Assembly: GCF_002211305.1 (NCBI RefSeq)
Contig: NZ_LOKW01000012.1
Coordinates: 496,001-560,000, forward strand
Direction: 5' to 3'
DNA from: Rhizobium sp. R634
Lineage (GTDB): Bacteria > Pseudomonadota > Alphaproteobacteria > Rhizobiales > Rhizobiaceae
DNA: 64,000 nt
A model generated the notes under the pieces. The model ran no database searches and was not told the DNA's origin. It worked only from the letters and a program-made list of their open reading frames with translations. The translations under genes and the position numbers were made by a program. Below are positions 43,361-53,440 of this stretch, in pieces; the first letter of the stretch is position 1, and every line of letters begins with the position of its first letter.

Positions 43361-43909
43361 TCAACTGCGGATGCCGAAGCCGAAGGCGATCATCGTCCAG
43401 CCCTGGAGGATGAGATCTGCGGCCAGGAAAAGGCCAAGGATCCATAGGCTGTTCACCGGCCAGCCGAGGGCGATGACAAAGCCGGCGAGCGCCGTGATGA
43501 CGCCGCTTGCGACGATCCAGCCCCAGCCCTTGGCCGGCTTCATCCGCCTGCCGACGCAAGTACGGAAAACGCCGGCGATGAGAAGGGCGATGGCGAGAAA
43601 CAGCGTCAATGCCGCCGATGTCAGGATCGGATTGATGAAGGCGCAGATGCCGGCAAGCACATAAAGCAAGCCGCTCAGCGCCCAGAAGAGCACATGATCC
43701 CAACCGCGCACCTGGAAGGCGTGGATGAGATAGATCACGCCACCGAACAGCATGAGCATGCCGACATAATAGACCGAGACGACGGTGGCGAGCATCAGAT
43801 TGCCGAGCGCGATCAAGCCGCAGATGAACAGCAGCACGCCGAGGCCGACGAACCAGATCCATTTCGACCGCAACTCGGATGTCGGCATTCCGTCAAAGAC
43901 ATCTGTCAT
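43361..43909 (-). CDS. HdeD/DUF308 family membrane protein
   Basis: 182 residues with six hydrophobic spans in a paired pattern, e.g. F-V-G-L-G-V-L-L-F-I-C-G-L-I-A-L-G and W-A-L-S-G-L-L-Y-V-L-A-G-I. Matches the HdeD/DUF308 acid-resistance membrane proteins. The ATG at 43909 follows GGAGG. Function in rhizobia is unestablished. Confidence 0.8.
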   Translation of the reverse strand: MTDVFDGMPTSELRSKWIWFVGLGVLLFICGLIALGNLMLATVVSVYYVGMLMLFGGVIYLIHAFQVRGWDHVLFWALSGLLYVLAGICAFINPILTSAALTLFLAIALLIAGVFRTCVGRRMKPAKGWGWIVASGVITALAGFVIALGWPVNSLWILGLFLAADLILQGWTMIAFGFGIRS

Positions 43910-43993
43910 AACGCACCTCCCGGGTGATTTTGAATATGTTGCAGCAAAGCTCTGGGAAAAGATCCGAACCGATGCCAAACGCGAAAGATTTTT

Positions 43994-44013
43994 ATTGATT
44001 GATCAGTCAATCA
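43994..44013. promoter_or_regulatory. BetI operator
   Basis: TTGATTGA-TCAG-TCAATCAA is a near-perfect palindrome with eight-base arms and a four-base centre, just upstream of betI. It resembles the TTGATTG-type boxes bound by BetI in other bacteria. Confidence 0.65.
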
Positions 44014-44049
44014 AAATTAACATGGCGCCCTTATCAAGGAGATGTGGCC

Positions 44050-44691
44050 TTGCCCAAAGTCGGAATGGAGCCGGTGCGCCGCAAGGCGCTTGTCGATGCG
44101 GCGCTGCGGGTGATCGGCGATCACGGCTCGCTTGCCGTCACCATGTCCGATATCGCCCGCCAGGCCGGCGTGTCCCCAGCCCTTGCGCATCATTATTTCG
44201 GCAGCAAGGAGCAATTGCTGATCGAGACGATCCGCTCGCTTCTGCGGCAGTTGCGCTGCGACGCGGTCGTGGCGCTCAAGCAGGCGCGGACGCCGCGTGA
44301 GCGGCTTTCGGCCATCGTGCGCGTCAGCTTCCACGCCGACCAGTTCGCGCCGGAGACGATTGCCGCCTGGCTTGCCTTTTATGCCGAAGCGCAGCGTTCG
44401 GAGGAGACACGCCGCTTCCTGGTGATCTATGCCCGCCGGCTGCGCTCCAACCTGCTTGCCGATCTCAAGGTGCTGCTGCCGGCCGACGCCGCAGAACGCA
44501 TCGCCGAGGGCGCTGCGGCGATGATCGACGGGCTCTATATCAGGCAGAGTTTGAAATCAGCGCCGATCGGCATCGAAGCCTCGATCGCGCTGACGGAGGA
44601 TTATCTGAATGCGCTTCTGGCCTCCACGTCCCCGTCTCCCCCGAGGGAGAAGGGAAAACCACTTCGCACCATCCAAGGACAAATGACATGA
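44050..44691 (+). CDS. betI: BetI, choline-responsive repressor of the bet genes
   Basis: 213 residues of the TetR family. HTH region [19 protein letters not shown] (residues 32-50). The start is TTG (44050), with AAGGAGAT seven bases upstream; it gives the BetI N-terminus P-K-V-G-M-E-P-V. Choline relieves its repression of betB/betA. The last 15 or so residues are encoded by a CCCCGAGGGAGAAGG repeat-like block. Its stop overlaps the betB start (ATGA). Confidence 0.9.
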   Translation: MPKVGMEPVRRKALVDAALRVIGDHGSLAVTMSDIARQAGVSPALAHHYFGSKEQLLIETIRSLLRQLRCDAVVALKQARTPRERLSAIVRVSFHADQFAPETIAAWLAFYAEAQRSEETRRFLVIYARRLRSNLLADLKVLLPADAAERIAEGAAAMIDGLYIRQSLKSAPIGIEASIALTEDYLNALLASTSPSPPREKGKPLRTIQGQMT

Positions 44692-46151
44692 AAGCCCAGC
44701 CGACAGCCTCGCACTTCATCGACGGCGACTATGTCGAGGATACCGACGGCACCGTCATCGAGAGCCTCTATCCCGCCACCGGCGAGGTGATCGCCCGGCT
44801 GCACGCGGCAACGCCTGCGATCGTCGAGAAGGCGATCGCGGCGGCCAAACGCGCCCAGCCGGAATGGGCGGCGATGAGCCCGATGGCGCGCGGGCGCATC
44901 CTCAAACGCGCCGCCGAGATCATGCGCGAGAGGAACCGCGAACTGTCCGAACTGGAAACGCTCGATACCGGCAAGCCGATCCAGGAGACGATCGTCGCCG
45001 ATCCGACCTCCGGCGCCGATGCCTTCGAATTCTTCGGCGGCGTCGCACCGGCCGGGCTCAACGGCGCCCATATCCCGCTCGGTCAGGATTTCGCCTATAC
45101 CAAGCGCGTGCCGCTCGGCGTCTGCGTCGGCATCGGTGCCTGGAACTATCCGCAGCAGATCGCCTGCTGGAAGGGCGCCCCGGCGCTGATCGCAGGCAAC
45201 GCCATGGTGTTCAAGCCCTCGGAAAACACGCCGCTCGGCGCCCTTGCCATCGCCGAGATCCTGCATGAAGCGGGCCTGCCGAAGGGGCTCTTCAACGTCA
45301 TCCAGGGCGACCGCGATACCGGGCCGCTGCTCGTCAACCATCCCGATGTCGCCAAGGTGTCGCTGACCGGCTCGGTGCCGACCGGGCGGAGGGTGGCGGC
45401 GGCTGCGGCCGGCAGCCTCAAGCACGTGACGATGGAGCTCGGCGGCAAGTCGCCGCTCATCGTTTTCGACGATGCCGATCTCGATTCGGCGGTCGGCGGC
45501 GCCATGCTCGGCAATTTCTATTCCACCGGCCAGGTCTGCTCGAACGGCACCCGCGTCTTCGTGCAGAAGGGGATCAAGGCCGAGTTCCTCAAGCGGCTGA
45601 AGGCGCGCACCGAGGCGATGCTGATCGGCGACCCGCTGGATGAGGCGACGCAGATCGGCCCGATGGTCTCCTGGGCGCAGCGCGAGAAGGTGATCGCCTA
45701 TATCGAGAAGGGCAAGGCCGAGGGGGCCACGCTGATTGCCGGCGGCGGCATTCCGAACAACGTCTCCGGCGAAGGCTACTACGTGCAGCCAACGGTCTTT
45801 GCCGACGTCACCGACGACATGACCATCGCCCGGGAAGAGATTTTCGGGCCCGTGATGTCGGTGCTCGATTTCGACGATGAGGACGAGGTCATCACCCGCG
45901 CCAATGCCAGCGAATTCGGCCTCTCCGGCGGCGTCTTCACCGCCGACCTCACCCGCGCCCACCGCGTCGTCGACCGGCTGGAGGCGGGCACGCTGTGGAT
46001 CAACAGCTACAACCTCGCCCCGGTGGAAATCCCCTTCGGCGGCTCGAAACAATCCGGCTTCGGCCGCGAGAATTCGCTGGCCGCACTGGAGCATTATTCC
46101 GAGCTGAAGACGGTCTACGTCGGCATGGGGCCGGTACAGGCGCCTTATTGA
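44688..46151 (+). CDS. betB: Betaine aldehyde dehydrogenase
   Basis: 487 residues of the aldehyde dehydrogenase superfamily. The Glu motif is M-E-L-G-G-K-S-P-L and the catalytic Cys lies in [11 protein letters not shown]. It oxidises betaine aldehyde to glycine betaine, an osmoprotectant and carbon/nitrogen source for rhizobia. Its ATG overlaps the betI stop by four bases, indicating translational coupling. betA follows after a repeat. Confidence 0.94.
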   Translation: MKAQPTASHFIDGDYVEDTDGTVIESLYPATGEVIARLHAATPAIVEKAIAAAKRAQPEWAAMSPMARGRILKRAAEIMRERNRELSELETLDTGKPIQETIVADPTSGADAFEFFGGVAPAGLNGAHIPLGQDFAYTKRVPLGVCVGIGAWNYPQQIACWKGAPALIAGNAMVFKPSENTPLGALAIAEILHEAGLPKGLFNVIQGDRDTGPLLVNHPDVAKVSLTGSVPTGRRVAAAAAGSLKHVTMELGGKSPLIVFDDADLDSAVGGAMLGNFYSTGQVCSNGTRVFVQKGIKAEFLKRLKARTEAMLIGDPLDEATQIGPMVSWAQREKVIAYIEKGKAEGATLIAGGGIPNNVSGEGYYVQPTVFADVTDDMTIAREEIFGPVMSVLDFDDEDEVITRANASEFGLSGGVFTADLTRAHRVVDRLEAGTLWINSYNLAPVEIPFGGSKQSGFGRENSLAALEHYSELKTVYVGMGPVQAPY

Positions 46152-46166
46152 GTAACAACATCCGGG

Positions 46167-46315
46167 GCCTGCCCCTCACCCTAACCCTCTCCCCGCACGC
46201 GGGGAGACGGGACGTGCCAGACGAAAGGCCTGGGGGGGGACGGAGAGGTTGCGGCAAGTTCCCTTCTCCCCGTCAGAACGGGGAGAAGGTGGCGGCAGCC
46301 GGATGAGGGGCAGGC
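46167..46315. repeat. Intergenic repeat between betB and betA
   Basis: GCCTGCCCCTCA (46167-46178) and TGAGGGGCAGGC (46304-46315) are exact inverted 12-mers. Between them are CCCCGCACGCGGGG and CCCCGTCAGAACGGGG stems. It is a rhizobial mosaic element inside the operon and fills the whole gap. Confidence 0.7.
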
Positions 46316-46357
46316 GCGGCGAACAAACAGCCGACCGAAGGGCAAATCGAGAAAGAC

Positions 46358-48013
46358 ATGACCATGCAAGCAGATTTCGTCATCATCGGCTCGGGCTCGG
46401 CGGGCTCCGCCCTCGCCTACCGCCTCTCCGAAGACGGCAAGAACTCCGTCATCGTCATCGAGGCGGGCGGCAGCGACTTCGGGCCGTTCATTCAGATGCC
46501 GGCGGCCCTTGCCTGGCCGATGAGCATGAAGCGCTATAATTGGGGTTATCTCTCCGAGCCGGAACCCCACCTGAACGATCGGCGCATCACCGCGCCGCGC
46601 GGCAAGGTGATCGGCGGCTCCTCCTCGATCAACGGCATGGTCTATGTGCGCGGCCATGCGGAGGACTTCAACCGCTGGGAGGAGCTCGGGGCCAGCGGCT
46701 GGGCCTATGCCGACGTTCTCCCCTATTTCAAGCGGATGGAACATTCGCATGGCGGCGAGGAAGGCTGGCGCGGCACCGAGGGGCCGCTGCATGTCCAGCG
46801 CGGCGGCTTCACCAATCCGCTGTTTCGCGCCTTCATCGAGGCCGGCAAGCAGGCGGGTTTCGAGACGACGGAGGATTATAACGGCAGCAAGCAGGAAGGC
46901 TTCGGGCTGATGGAGCAGACCATCTTTTCCGGCCGCCGCTGGTCTGCCGCCAACGCCTATCTGAAACCGGCGTTGAAGCGGAAGAATGTAGAGATCGTCT
47001 ACGGCTTCGCGCGCAAGGTGATGATCGAGAACGGCCGGGCGACGGGCGTCGAGATCGACCGCGGCGGCAGGATCGAGGTGGTGAAGGCGAACCGCGAGGT
47101 GATCGTTTCAGCCTCCTCGTTCAATTCGCCGAAGCTTTTGATGCTCTCGGGCATCGGGCCGGCCGAGCATCTGAAGGAGATGGGCATCGAGGTTAAGGCC
47201 GACCGGCCGGGTGTCGGGGCCAATCTGCAGGACCATATGGAATTCTATTTCCAGCAGATCAGCACCAAACCGGTGTCGCTCTATTCCTGGCTGCCGTGGT
47301 TCTGGCAGGGGGTGGCGGGCGCACAATGGCTGCTCTCGAAGGGCGGGCTCGGCGCCTCCAACCAGTTCGAGGCCTGCGCCTTCCTGCGCTCGGCACCGGG
47401 GCTGAAGCAGCCCGATATCCAGTATCATTTCCTGCCGGTGGCAATCAGCTATGACGGCAAGGCGGCGGCCAAAAGCCACGGCTTCCAGGTCCATGTCGGC
47501 TACAATCTGTCGAAATCGCGCGGCAGCGTGACGCTGCGCTCGCCCGATCCGAAGGCCGAGCCGGTGCTGCGCTTCAACTATATGAGCCATCCAGAAGACT
47601 GGGAGAAATTCCGCCACTGCGTGCGGCTGACCCGCGAGATCTTCGGGCAGAGCGCCTTCGACAATTATCGCGGGCCGGAAATCCAGCCGGGAGAAGGCGT
47701 ACAAAGCGACGAACAAATCGACGCCTTCCTGCGTGAGCATCTGGAAAGCGCCTATCACCCTTGCGGCACCTGCAAGATGGGCGCCAAGGACGATCCGATG
47801 GCCGTGGTCGATCCGCAGACGCGGGTGATCGGCGTCGAGGCTTTGCGCGTCGCCGACAGCTCGATCTTCCCGCACGTCACCTACGGCAACCTGAACGGTC
47901 CCTCGATCATGACAGGCGAGAAAGCGGCCGATCATATCCTCGGCAAGCAGCCGCTGGCGCGCTCGAACCAGGAGCCATGGATCAATCCGCGCGCGGCGGT
48001 CAGCGATCGGTAA
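46358..48013 (+). CDS. betA: Choline dehydrogenase
   Basis: 551 residues, a GMC-family flavoenzyme. FAD-binding motif [15 protein letters not shown] at residues 8-22, [15 protein letters not shown] near residue 85, and the C-terminal active-site His/Asn region [16 protein letters not shown]. It oxidises choline to betaine aldehyde, feeding betB. Co-transcribed downstream of betB, with a repeat in the spacer. No betC (choline sulfatase) is present here. Confidence 0.94.
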   Translation: MTMQADFVIIGSGSAGSALAYRLSEDGKNSVIVIEAGGSDFGPFIQMPAALAWPMSMKRYNWGYLSEPEPHLNDRRITAPRGKVIGGSSSINGMVYVRGHAEDFNRWEELGASGWAYADVLPYFKRMEHSHGGEEGWRGTEGPLHVQRGGFTNPLFRAFIEAGKQAGFETTEDYNGSKQEGFGLMEQTIFSGRRWSAANAYLKPALKRKNVEIVYGFARKVMIENGRATGVEIDRGGRIEVVKANREVIVSASSFNSPKLLMLSGIGPAEHLKEMGIEVKADRPGVGANLQDHMEFYFQQISTKPVSLYSWLPWFWQGVAGAQWLLSKGGLGASNQFEACAFLRSAPGLKQPDIQYHFLPVAISYDGKAAAKSHGFQVHVGYNLSKSRGSVTLRSPDPKAEPVLRFNYMSHPEDWEKFRHCVRLTREIFGQSAFDNYRGPEIQPGEGVQSDEQIDAFLREHLESAYHPCGTCKMGAKDDPMAVVDPQTRVIGVEALRVADSSIFPHVTYGNLNGPSIMTGEKAADHILGKQPLARSNQEPWINPRAAVSDR

Positions 48014-48025
48014 GTGATCGGGGCT

Positions 48026-48496
48026 TCAGAGGAATCCGATCCAGCGTCCGGCGACCACGGCGGCGATCCAGATCGCCGCCGAAAGCGCCGCAGCAAGACG
48101 CAGGCCCGGGCGGACGATTCCAATCGAGATCGCCGTTTTCCACCCTCGCCCGAGGTGAACCGTCAATAGGTTGAGCAGCCCCAGTCCGATCAGGCCAAGC
48201 TTGGCGAGGAAGGCCGGGTTTTGGACATATTCCACCGCTCGCACGCTGAAGAGGCAGAAGCCCGTCAAAATGGCCGCGGCGAGACCGATGCCGGCGGCGC
48301 GGGACAGGAACGGGGCGATGATTTCAACCGGCACCTTGCGAAAGAAGCCGGCAAGCCTGAGATCGAGCGGCAGAATGGCGCCGACGAGAAGGCCGATCGC
48401 CAGAATATGCGCGGCATTGACGAACATGTAGAACGTCGCGGAGCGGCGGAGCGCCACTGCAAGTGCCGTTGCCTGCAGCCATTCGAGAGCGTCCAT
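48026..48496 (-). CDS. DUF2214-like small membrane protein
   Basis: 156 residues with four hydrophobic helices (F-V-N-A-A-H-I-L-A-I-G-L-L-V-G, G-L-A-A-A-I-L-T-G-F-C, L-G-L-I-G-L-G-L-L-N-L-L, A-A-L-S-A-A-I-W-I-A). The pattern fits DUF2214/copper-type membrane proteins. It lies just downstream of the secreted DUF6152 gene with 9 bp between, so likely an operon. Function unknown. Confidence 0.72.
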   Translation of the reverse strand: MDALEWLQATALAVALRRSATFYMFVNAAHILAIGLLVGAILPLDLRLAGFFRKVPVEIIAPFLSRAAGIGLAAAILTGFCLFSVRAVEYVQNPAFLAKLGLIGLGLLNLLTVHLGRGWKTAISIGIVRPGLRLAAALSAAIWIAAVVAGRWIGFL

Positions 48497-48505
48497 ATCG
48501 GCCGG

Positions 48506-48892
48506 TCAGTTCGTCCGGACGCGGTCCGGATAGATATCATAGCGTTTCTCGCCGATGGTAATGCGCACGGCCTTCATCCGCTTCTCCTTCGGATCCTGCG
48601 AACGGTTTCCGAGCGCCACGACCTGGTCGCCAGGCTTTGCGACGCCCTCTACGAAACCGGAGCGTTCGGTCTGGCGCGGATTGCCGAGTTCGACCCGCCA
48701 CACGCCGTCATCTGCGGTCGCGACATCGAGTGTGGGATGCGGCCCGCCCATGGTTATCGTCTGGATGGTGCCGCGAAGCTCGATCTGATCCGCCTCGGCC
48801 CACGACCAGCCGTGATGAGCGGCCGCACCCGTCGCAAGCGCAACGGTCATCCCGGCTGCCGCGAACAAACGTTTCATTGAATGTGTGGACAT
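48506..48892 (-). CDS. Secreted DUF6152 family protein
   Basis: 128 residues. The Sec signal peptide (L-F-A-A-A-G-M-T-V-A-L-A-T-G-A-A-A) precedes the mature start H-H-G-W-S-W. Conserved D-Q-I-E-L-R-G-T-I and G-G-P-H-P-T-L-D residues place it in the DUF6152 family; the His-rich start could bind metal. GGGAG precedes the ATG at 48892. Periplasmic, function unknown. Confidence 0.78.
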   Translation of the reverse strand: MSTHSMKRLFAAAGMTVALATGAAAHHGWSWAEADQIELRGTIQTITMGGPHPTLDVATADDGVWRVELGNPRQTERSGFVEGVAKPGDQVVALGNRSQDPKEKRMKAVRITIGEKRYDIYPDRVRTN

Positions 48893-48992
48893 TGATGTTC
48901 TCCCTTCCCGAATGGACAGGCAGGTGGAGCATCACGGGGCCAAGAAAAGGCGTTTCACCAAATCTTGAAGGAAAAGGGCGTGAGGCTGCCGC

Positions 48993-49439
48993 TCAGGCCA
49001 GCAGCCGCGTGACCTCGGCGGTGCGGGCCGGCCGGGCGGCGTCGGCGATGGTCGTCGAAAACAGCACCTTGCGGGTGGCATCGGCCACCTTGGCGAAGAC
49101 GTGACGGATCTGGCAGCTCTGTTCGCCGTCGCAATCGTCGCACTTTCGATAAGCGGTAATCGACAGGCAGGGAAGCGGAGCGATCGGGCCGTCGATGATG
49201 CGCAGGATTTCCCCGAAGGTGATGGCATCGGCAGGCTTCAGAAGAAGATAGCCACCCTGCTTGCCGCGACGGCTGACGACGATGCCGTGATGTTTCAGGT
49301 CGAGGAGGATCTGTTCGAGAAACTTCTTCGGGATCTTTTGCTGCGCCGCGATATCGGAAATCATCACTGGTTCGTCGGCATCGGCATCAGCCAAGACCGT
49401 GAGCGCACGCAGCGCATATTTCGCCTTTTGCGTAATCAT
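48993..49439 (-). CDS. Rrf2-family regulator with Cys cluster, divergent from cys operon
   Basis: 148 residues. N-terminal winged HTH (M-I-T-Q-K-A-K-Y-A-L-R-A-L, then S-D-I-A-A-Q-Q-K-I-P-K-K-F-L-E-Q-I-L) is diagnostic of Rrf2. C-terminal Cys91, Cys100, Cys103 and Cys109 (P-C-L-S, K-C-D-D-C-D-G-E-Q-S-C) are in the place of the Fe-S ligands of IscR/RirA. Divergent from cysH-cysD-cysN with a probable operator over the cysH promoter, so likely a sulfur/iron-responsive regulator of sulfate assimilation (inference). Confidence 0.86.
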   Translation of the reverse strand: MITQKAKYALRALTVLADADADEPVMISDIAAQQKIPKKFLEQILLDLKHHGIVVSRRGKQGGYLLLKPADAITFGEILRIIDGPIAPLPCLSITAYRKCDDCDGEQSCQIRHVFAKVADATRKVLFSTTIADAARPARTAEVTRLLA

Positions 49440-49658
49440 CTTCGACCGTCAACACACACAGGCGGCGCGAATCTTCGCACCACTTCAGGAATACTTTCAT
49501 CTCTATTGCACAGCCAGCATGAACGGAATTTGAACGCGCCGGAGAAAGCCTTGAGAGACAAGCGTTTTGGCCTTGTTTTTCGCTCTTGGCCAAGCTCAAG
49601 TAATTTATGCCAAAACCGGGCGTTCTGCACGTTTTTCGGCATCAATTCAGATTTCCGA

Positions 49659-49694
49659 TTGACAGGCCGCGTGTAACTCTACTATTTCTGTAGA
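49659..49694 (+). promoter_or_regulatory. cysH promoter with overlapping inverted repeat
   Basis: TTGACA (49659-49664), 17 bases, then CTATTT (49682-49687). TCTAC (49678-49682) and GTAGA (49690-49694) form an inverted repeat with seven-base spacer across the -10 region. It is a good candidate for Rrf2 repression. The remaining 419-bp gap between the Rrf2 gene and cysH holds no gene. Confidence 0.55.
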
Positions 49695-49858
49695 CATTAA
49701 GGCGGCTGGCGCGGATTTGGTCCGCGGGCGGCTGCTTTTCTGCATTGCGGCAGCTTCGGAGAGATATTTGCTCTTCCGGCCGCAGCTTTCGAAATCCCTT
49801 TTTCTGTCCGATCCATGCTTGAGCTGCGATACTCCGGTCAACTAAGGACAGGATTCTC

Positions 49859-50602
49859 ATGACTGTTACAAATCCAACTGCAGAAGCCGAGGCGCTGAAC
49901 GACAAGCTGGCAGGCCTCGACCTCGCCGGACGTCTGTCGCTGGTTGCCGGCCTCGGCGGCCGCGTGGTGTTCACCACCTCTCTCGGCATCGAAGACCAGG
50001 TCATCACTGCCGAAATCGGCACGCACCGCCTGCCGATCGATGTCGCCACGCTGCAGACCGGCCGGCTGTTTCCCGAGACGCTTTCGCTGATCGATGAGAC
50101 GGAAAGCCAGTACGATATCCATATCATTCGCTACGAGCCGGAGCAGGCCGATATCGATGCCTATGCGGCGAAATACGGCATGAACGGTTTCTACGAAAGT
50201 GTCGAAGCCAGGCATGCCTGTTGTGGCGTGCGCAAGCTGAAGCCGCTTGCGCGGGCGCTGACGGGTGCCACGATCTGGATCACCGGGCTGCGCCGCGGCC
50301 AGTCGGCCAATCGCGCCGAGACGCCTTTCGCCGAATATGACGCCGAGCGCCACCTTCTGAAGGTCAACCCGCTCGCCGACTGGGATATCGACAGGATCAA
50401 TGCCTTCGTTGCCGACAACAGCGTCCCAATCAACCCTATGCACGCCCGCGGCTACCCCTCGATCGGCTGCGAGCCTTGCACGCGCGCCATCAAGCCGGGC
50501 GAGCCTGAACGCGCCGGCCGCTGGTGGTGGGAGCAGGACGAAAAGCGCGAATGCGGCCTGCATGTCGCCGAAGAGGCCGCGGCAGTCGCCGCACAGCAAT
50601 GA
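49859..50602 (+). CDS. cysH: Adenylyl-sulfate (APS) reductase
   Basis: 247 residues of the PAPS/APS reductase family. Cys121-Cys122 (H-A-C-C-G-V-R) and Cys204/Cys207 (G-C-E-P-C-T) are ligands of the 4Fe-4S cluster that marks APS reductases rather than PAPS reductases. The catalytic E-C-G-L-H motif is at about residue 231. It reduces APS to sulfite. First gene of the cysH-cysD-cysN operon. Confidence 0.92.
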   Translation: MTVTNPTAEAEALNDKLAGLDLAGRLSLVAGLGGRVVFTTSLGIEDQVITAEIGTHRLPIDVATLQTGRLFPETLSLIDETESQYDIHIIRYEPEQADIDAYAAKYGMNGFYESVEARHACCGVRKLKPLARALTGATIWITGLRRGQSANRAETPFAEYDAERHLLKVNPLADWDIDRINAFVADNSVPINPMHARGYPSIGCEPCTRAIKPGEPERAGRWWWEQDEKRECGLHVAEEAAAVAAQQ

Positions 50603-50619
50603 CACGTCTGGAGTTTAAA

Positions 50620-51573
50620 ATGCCCGATACCCGTCAGGATACGGAACTGACCAATCCGCAGAGCGCCAAGCCGCCGCTCGACCCGCATCTGAAGGCGCTG
50701 GAAAACGAAGCGATCCACATCTTCCGCGAAGTTGCCGCCGAATTCGAGCGTCCGGTGATGCTCTATTCGATCGGCAAGGATTCCTCCGTGCTGCTGCATC
50801 TCGCGCGCAAGGCCTTCTATCCCGGCCGCGTGCCTTTCCCCCTGCTTCACGTCAACACCGGCTGGAAGTTCGCGGAAATGATCACCTTCCGCGACGAGAT
50901 CGTGAAGAAATACGATCTCGATCTGATCGAGCACATCAATCCGCGCGGCGCGGCCGAAAACATCACGCCGTTCACCTACGGCTCGGCACGCTACACCGAC
51001 ATCATGAAGACGGAAGCGCTGCGCAATGCGCTCGATGCCGGCCAGTATGACGCGGCCTTCGGCGGCGCGCGGCGCGACGAGGAAGCCTCCCGCGCCAAGG
51101 AACGCATCTATTCCTTCCGCACGCCCGACCATCGCTGGGATCCGCGCAACCAGCGCCCCGAGCTGTGGAACGTCTATAACGGCCAGATCCGCAAGGGCGA
51201 AAGCGTGCGCGTCTTCCCGCTGTCGAACTGGACCGAAGTTGATATCTGGCGCTACATCCAGGCCGAAGAGATCCCGATCGTGCCGCTCTATTTCGCGGCC
51301 AAGCGCCCCTATGTCGAGCGCGACGGCATGATGATCGCGGCCTCCGACCCACGCCTCGAGCTCTTGCCCGGCGAAACCAAGCAGGAAGATTCCATCCGCT
51401 TCCGCACGCTCGGCTGCTTCCCCCTGACGGGCGCCATCCGCTCGACCGCCACCACTCTTGAAGACATCATCGCGGAGCTGGAAATCGCTACGGTTTCCGA
51501 GCGCCAGGGCCGCGCCATCGACCGCGACCAGTCCGGTTCCATGGAAAAGAAGAAGCGTGAAGGATATTTCTGA
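50620..51573 (+). CDS. cysD: Sulfate adenylyltransferase subunit 2
   Basis: 317 residues. The PP-loop [10 protein letters not shown] near residue 48 marks the ATP-pyrophosphatase fold. It adenylates sulfate to APS together with CysN. The frame extends upstream, but the ATG at 50620 has GGAG six bases before it. It starts 17 bp after cysH and ends one base before cysN. Confidence 0.94.
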   Translation: MPDTRQDTELTNPQSAKPPLDPHLKALENEAIHIFREVAAEFERPVMLYSIGKDSSVLLHLARKAFYPGRVPFPLLHVNTGWKFAEMITFRDEIVKKYDLDLIEHINPRGAAENITPFTYGSARYTDIMKTEALRNALDAGQYDAAFGGARRDEEASRAKERIYSFRTPDHRWDPRNQRPELWNVYNGQIRKGESVRVFPLSNWTEVDIWRYIQAEEIPIVPLYFAAKRPYVERDGMMIAASDPRLELLPGETKQEDSIRFRTLGCFPLTGAIRSTATTLEDIIAELEIATVSERQGRAIDRDQSGSMEKKKREGYF

Positions 51574-51574
51574 G

Positions 51575-53059
51575 ATGACTGCAGCCGTTCCCGCAAACGT
51601 CGTCGCCGTGCCCGCCGCCGAGCCCCTGAAGGCCCAGCGCGACTCGCGCCCGTTGCGCCTCATCACCTGCGGCAGCGTCGATGACGGCAAGTCCACGCTG
51701 ATCGGCCGCCTGCTCTGGGACACCAAGGCAGTCAAGGAAGATCAGGCGGCGACGCTTCGCCGCGACTCCACCGGCAAGCAGAACGATCTCGGCCTTCCCG
51801 ACTTCGCGCTGCTGCTCGACGGCCTGCAGGCCGAGCGCGAACAGGGCATCACCATCGATGTCGCCTATCGCTACTTCTCGACCGACAAGCGCTCCTTCAT
51901 CGTCGCCGACACGCCCGGCCACGAACAATACACCCGTAACATGGCGACCGGAGCTTCCACCGCCGATCTCGCCGTGCTCCTGGTCGATGCCCGCGCCGGC
52001 ATCCTCGAGCAGACGCGCCGTCATGCGACGATCGCCTCGCTGCTCGGCATCAAGCAGTTCGTGCTCGCGGTCAACAAGATCGACCTGACGAATTACGACC
52101 GCGCCGGTTTCGACAAGATCACCCACGAGTTCAAGGAATTCGCGCTGTCGCTCGGCGTCAAGCAGATCACCGCGATCCCGATGTCGGCGCTGAAGGGCGA
52201 AAACGTCGTCTATTCCGGCCAGGCCGCCATGCCCTGGTATAACGGCCCGACGCTGGTCGAGACGCTCGAGCATGCGACCGTCCGCTCCGGCCAGACGACC
52301 GGCTTCCGCCTCTCCGTCCAGCGCGTCTCGCGTCCGGGCGAAAGCTTCCGCGGCTATCAGGGCACGGTTGCCGGCGGCTCGGTAAAGCCGGGCGACAGTG
52401 TCATGATCCTGCCGTCGGGCATGGTCGCAAACGTCACCAAGATCGTCACCTTCGACCTGGTGCGCAATGCCGCCGTTGCCGGCGATGCGATCACGCTCGT
52501 GCTCGACCGTCAGGTGGATGTGGCGCGCGGCGACATGATCGTTTCGATCGACAGCCAGCCGCAGACCGGCCTCGCCTTCGACGCGCAGGTCGTCGCCCTG
52601 CAGCCGGAAGGCATCGAAGCCGGCAAGCGTTACTGGCTGAAGAGCGGTTCGCGCCGCCAGCGCGTTCAGGTGGAGCCCGTCAGCCAGCTCGAGCTGAAGA
52701 CAGGCACGTGGAATTCCGCCCAGCGGCTTTACATGAACGCCATCGGCAAGGTGCGCCTCGTTTTCGACGAAGCCGCGATCTTCGATCCCTACGAACAGAA
52801 CCGCGCCACCGGCTCGTTCATCCTGATCGATCCTGAGACAAATAACACCATCGCCGGCGGCATGGTGACCGGCAAGCGCACGGAACTCGGCGGGCTGCAC
52901 AACGGCGAAGGCCGCGTCATCCTCTCGCTGCCGGCCGATCTTGCCGAACAGATCATGGCCAGCGAACTCTTCGCCAGCCGCAGCCATGAGGCCGAGGTGC
53001 GCCGCATGACGGCAGCCGAGGCCGCCGAACTCTGGTCGAGCGCTGCAAGCGATATCTGA
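51575..53059 (+). CDS. cysN: Sulfate adenylyltransferase subunit 1 (GTPase)
   Basis: 494 residues, an EF-Tu-like GTPase. G1 is G-S-V-D-D-G-K-S-T (33-41), G3 D-T-P-G-H-E-Q-Y, G4 N-K-I-D. It couples GTP hydrolysis to sulfate adenylation by CysD. The protein ends after the EF-Tu-like C-domains, so there is no fused APS-kinase (CysC) as in NodQ. The ATG at 51575 follows the cysD stop after one base. A strong hairpin follows. Confidence 0.94.
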   Translation: MTAAVPANVVAVPAAEPLKAQRDSRPLRLITCGSVDDGKSTLIGRLLWDTKAVKEDQAATLRRDSTGKQNDLGLPDFALLLDGLQAEREQGITIDVAYRYFSTDKRSFIVADTPGHEQYTRNMATGASTADLAVLLVDARAGILEQTRRHATIASLLGIKQFVLAVNKIDLTNYDRAGFDKITHEFKEFALSLGVKQITAIPMSALKGENVVYSGQAAMPWYNGPTLVETLEHATVRSGQTTGFRLSVQRVSRPGESFRGYQGTVAGGSVKPGDSVMILPSGMVANVTKIVTFDLVRNAAVAGDAITLVLDRQVDVARGDMIVSIDSQPQTGLAFDAQVVALQPEGIEAGKRYWLKSGSRRQRVQVEPVSQLELKTGTWNSAQRLYMNAIGKVRLVFDEAAIFDPYEQNRATGSFILIDPETNNTIAGGMVTGKRTELGGLHNGEGRVILSLPADLAEQIMASELFASRSHEAEVRRMTAAEAAELWSSAASDI

Positions 53060-53065
53060 TAAGAG

Positions 53066-53094
53066 ATAAGGGGCCAGCAAGGCTGGCCTCTTAT
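53066..53094 (+). terminator. Terminator-like hairpin after the cys operon
   Basis: A 13-base-pair stem runs from ATAAGGGGCCAGC to GCTGGCCTCTTAT (with one wobble), with the loop AAG. It lies seven bases past the cysN stop. No T-run follows, so the stem itself would be the main terminator. The remaining gap up to 53440 holds no gene. Confidence 0.65.
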
Positions 53095-53440
53095 GCGAGG
53101 CCGAACCCGCCGGCTGCAGGGCTAGCGGGCTCCTTCGAGCGACGGGAGGCGATCGGAACCTGGGACCTTGCCATGCTGCTTGACGCGAATTGGCGGGTCA
53201 CTCAGCTCAATTTTCTGTGCCGACCTCTACGGCCGCTAAAAATATCAGAGTTTGCAGAAAACGGGCTTCTTCAGTTCACGATTCGCTGTTGCCGCTTGCC
53301 CGCGGGCCAATATGAGCCCATTTTAGATTGGATCCTGGCGGTGCGGTTAGACGAGAGGTCAGGCCTGCAACGCTCAATCTCGACCTCGAAGCACTGACGT
53401 GGCGCCTTTTCTCGACTGATCCCGAGCGAGGAGGTTGTCC

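Noticed and set aside
44601..46094. Long open frame antisense to betB (497 codons)
   Set aside because: A by-product of high GC and codon bias opposite betB; no Shine-Dalgarno, no domain, and the betB protein is certain.
51575..53059. NodQ-like sulfate-activating fusion
   Set aside because: The protein ends after the GTPase and EF-Tu-like domains at 494 residues, with no APS-kinase domain, so it is housekeeping CysN.
51488..53080. Long open frame antisense to cysN (530 codons)
   Set aside because: Shadow of cysN; the cysN motifs are unambiguous.
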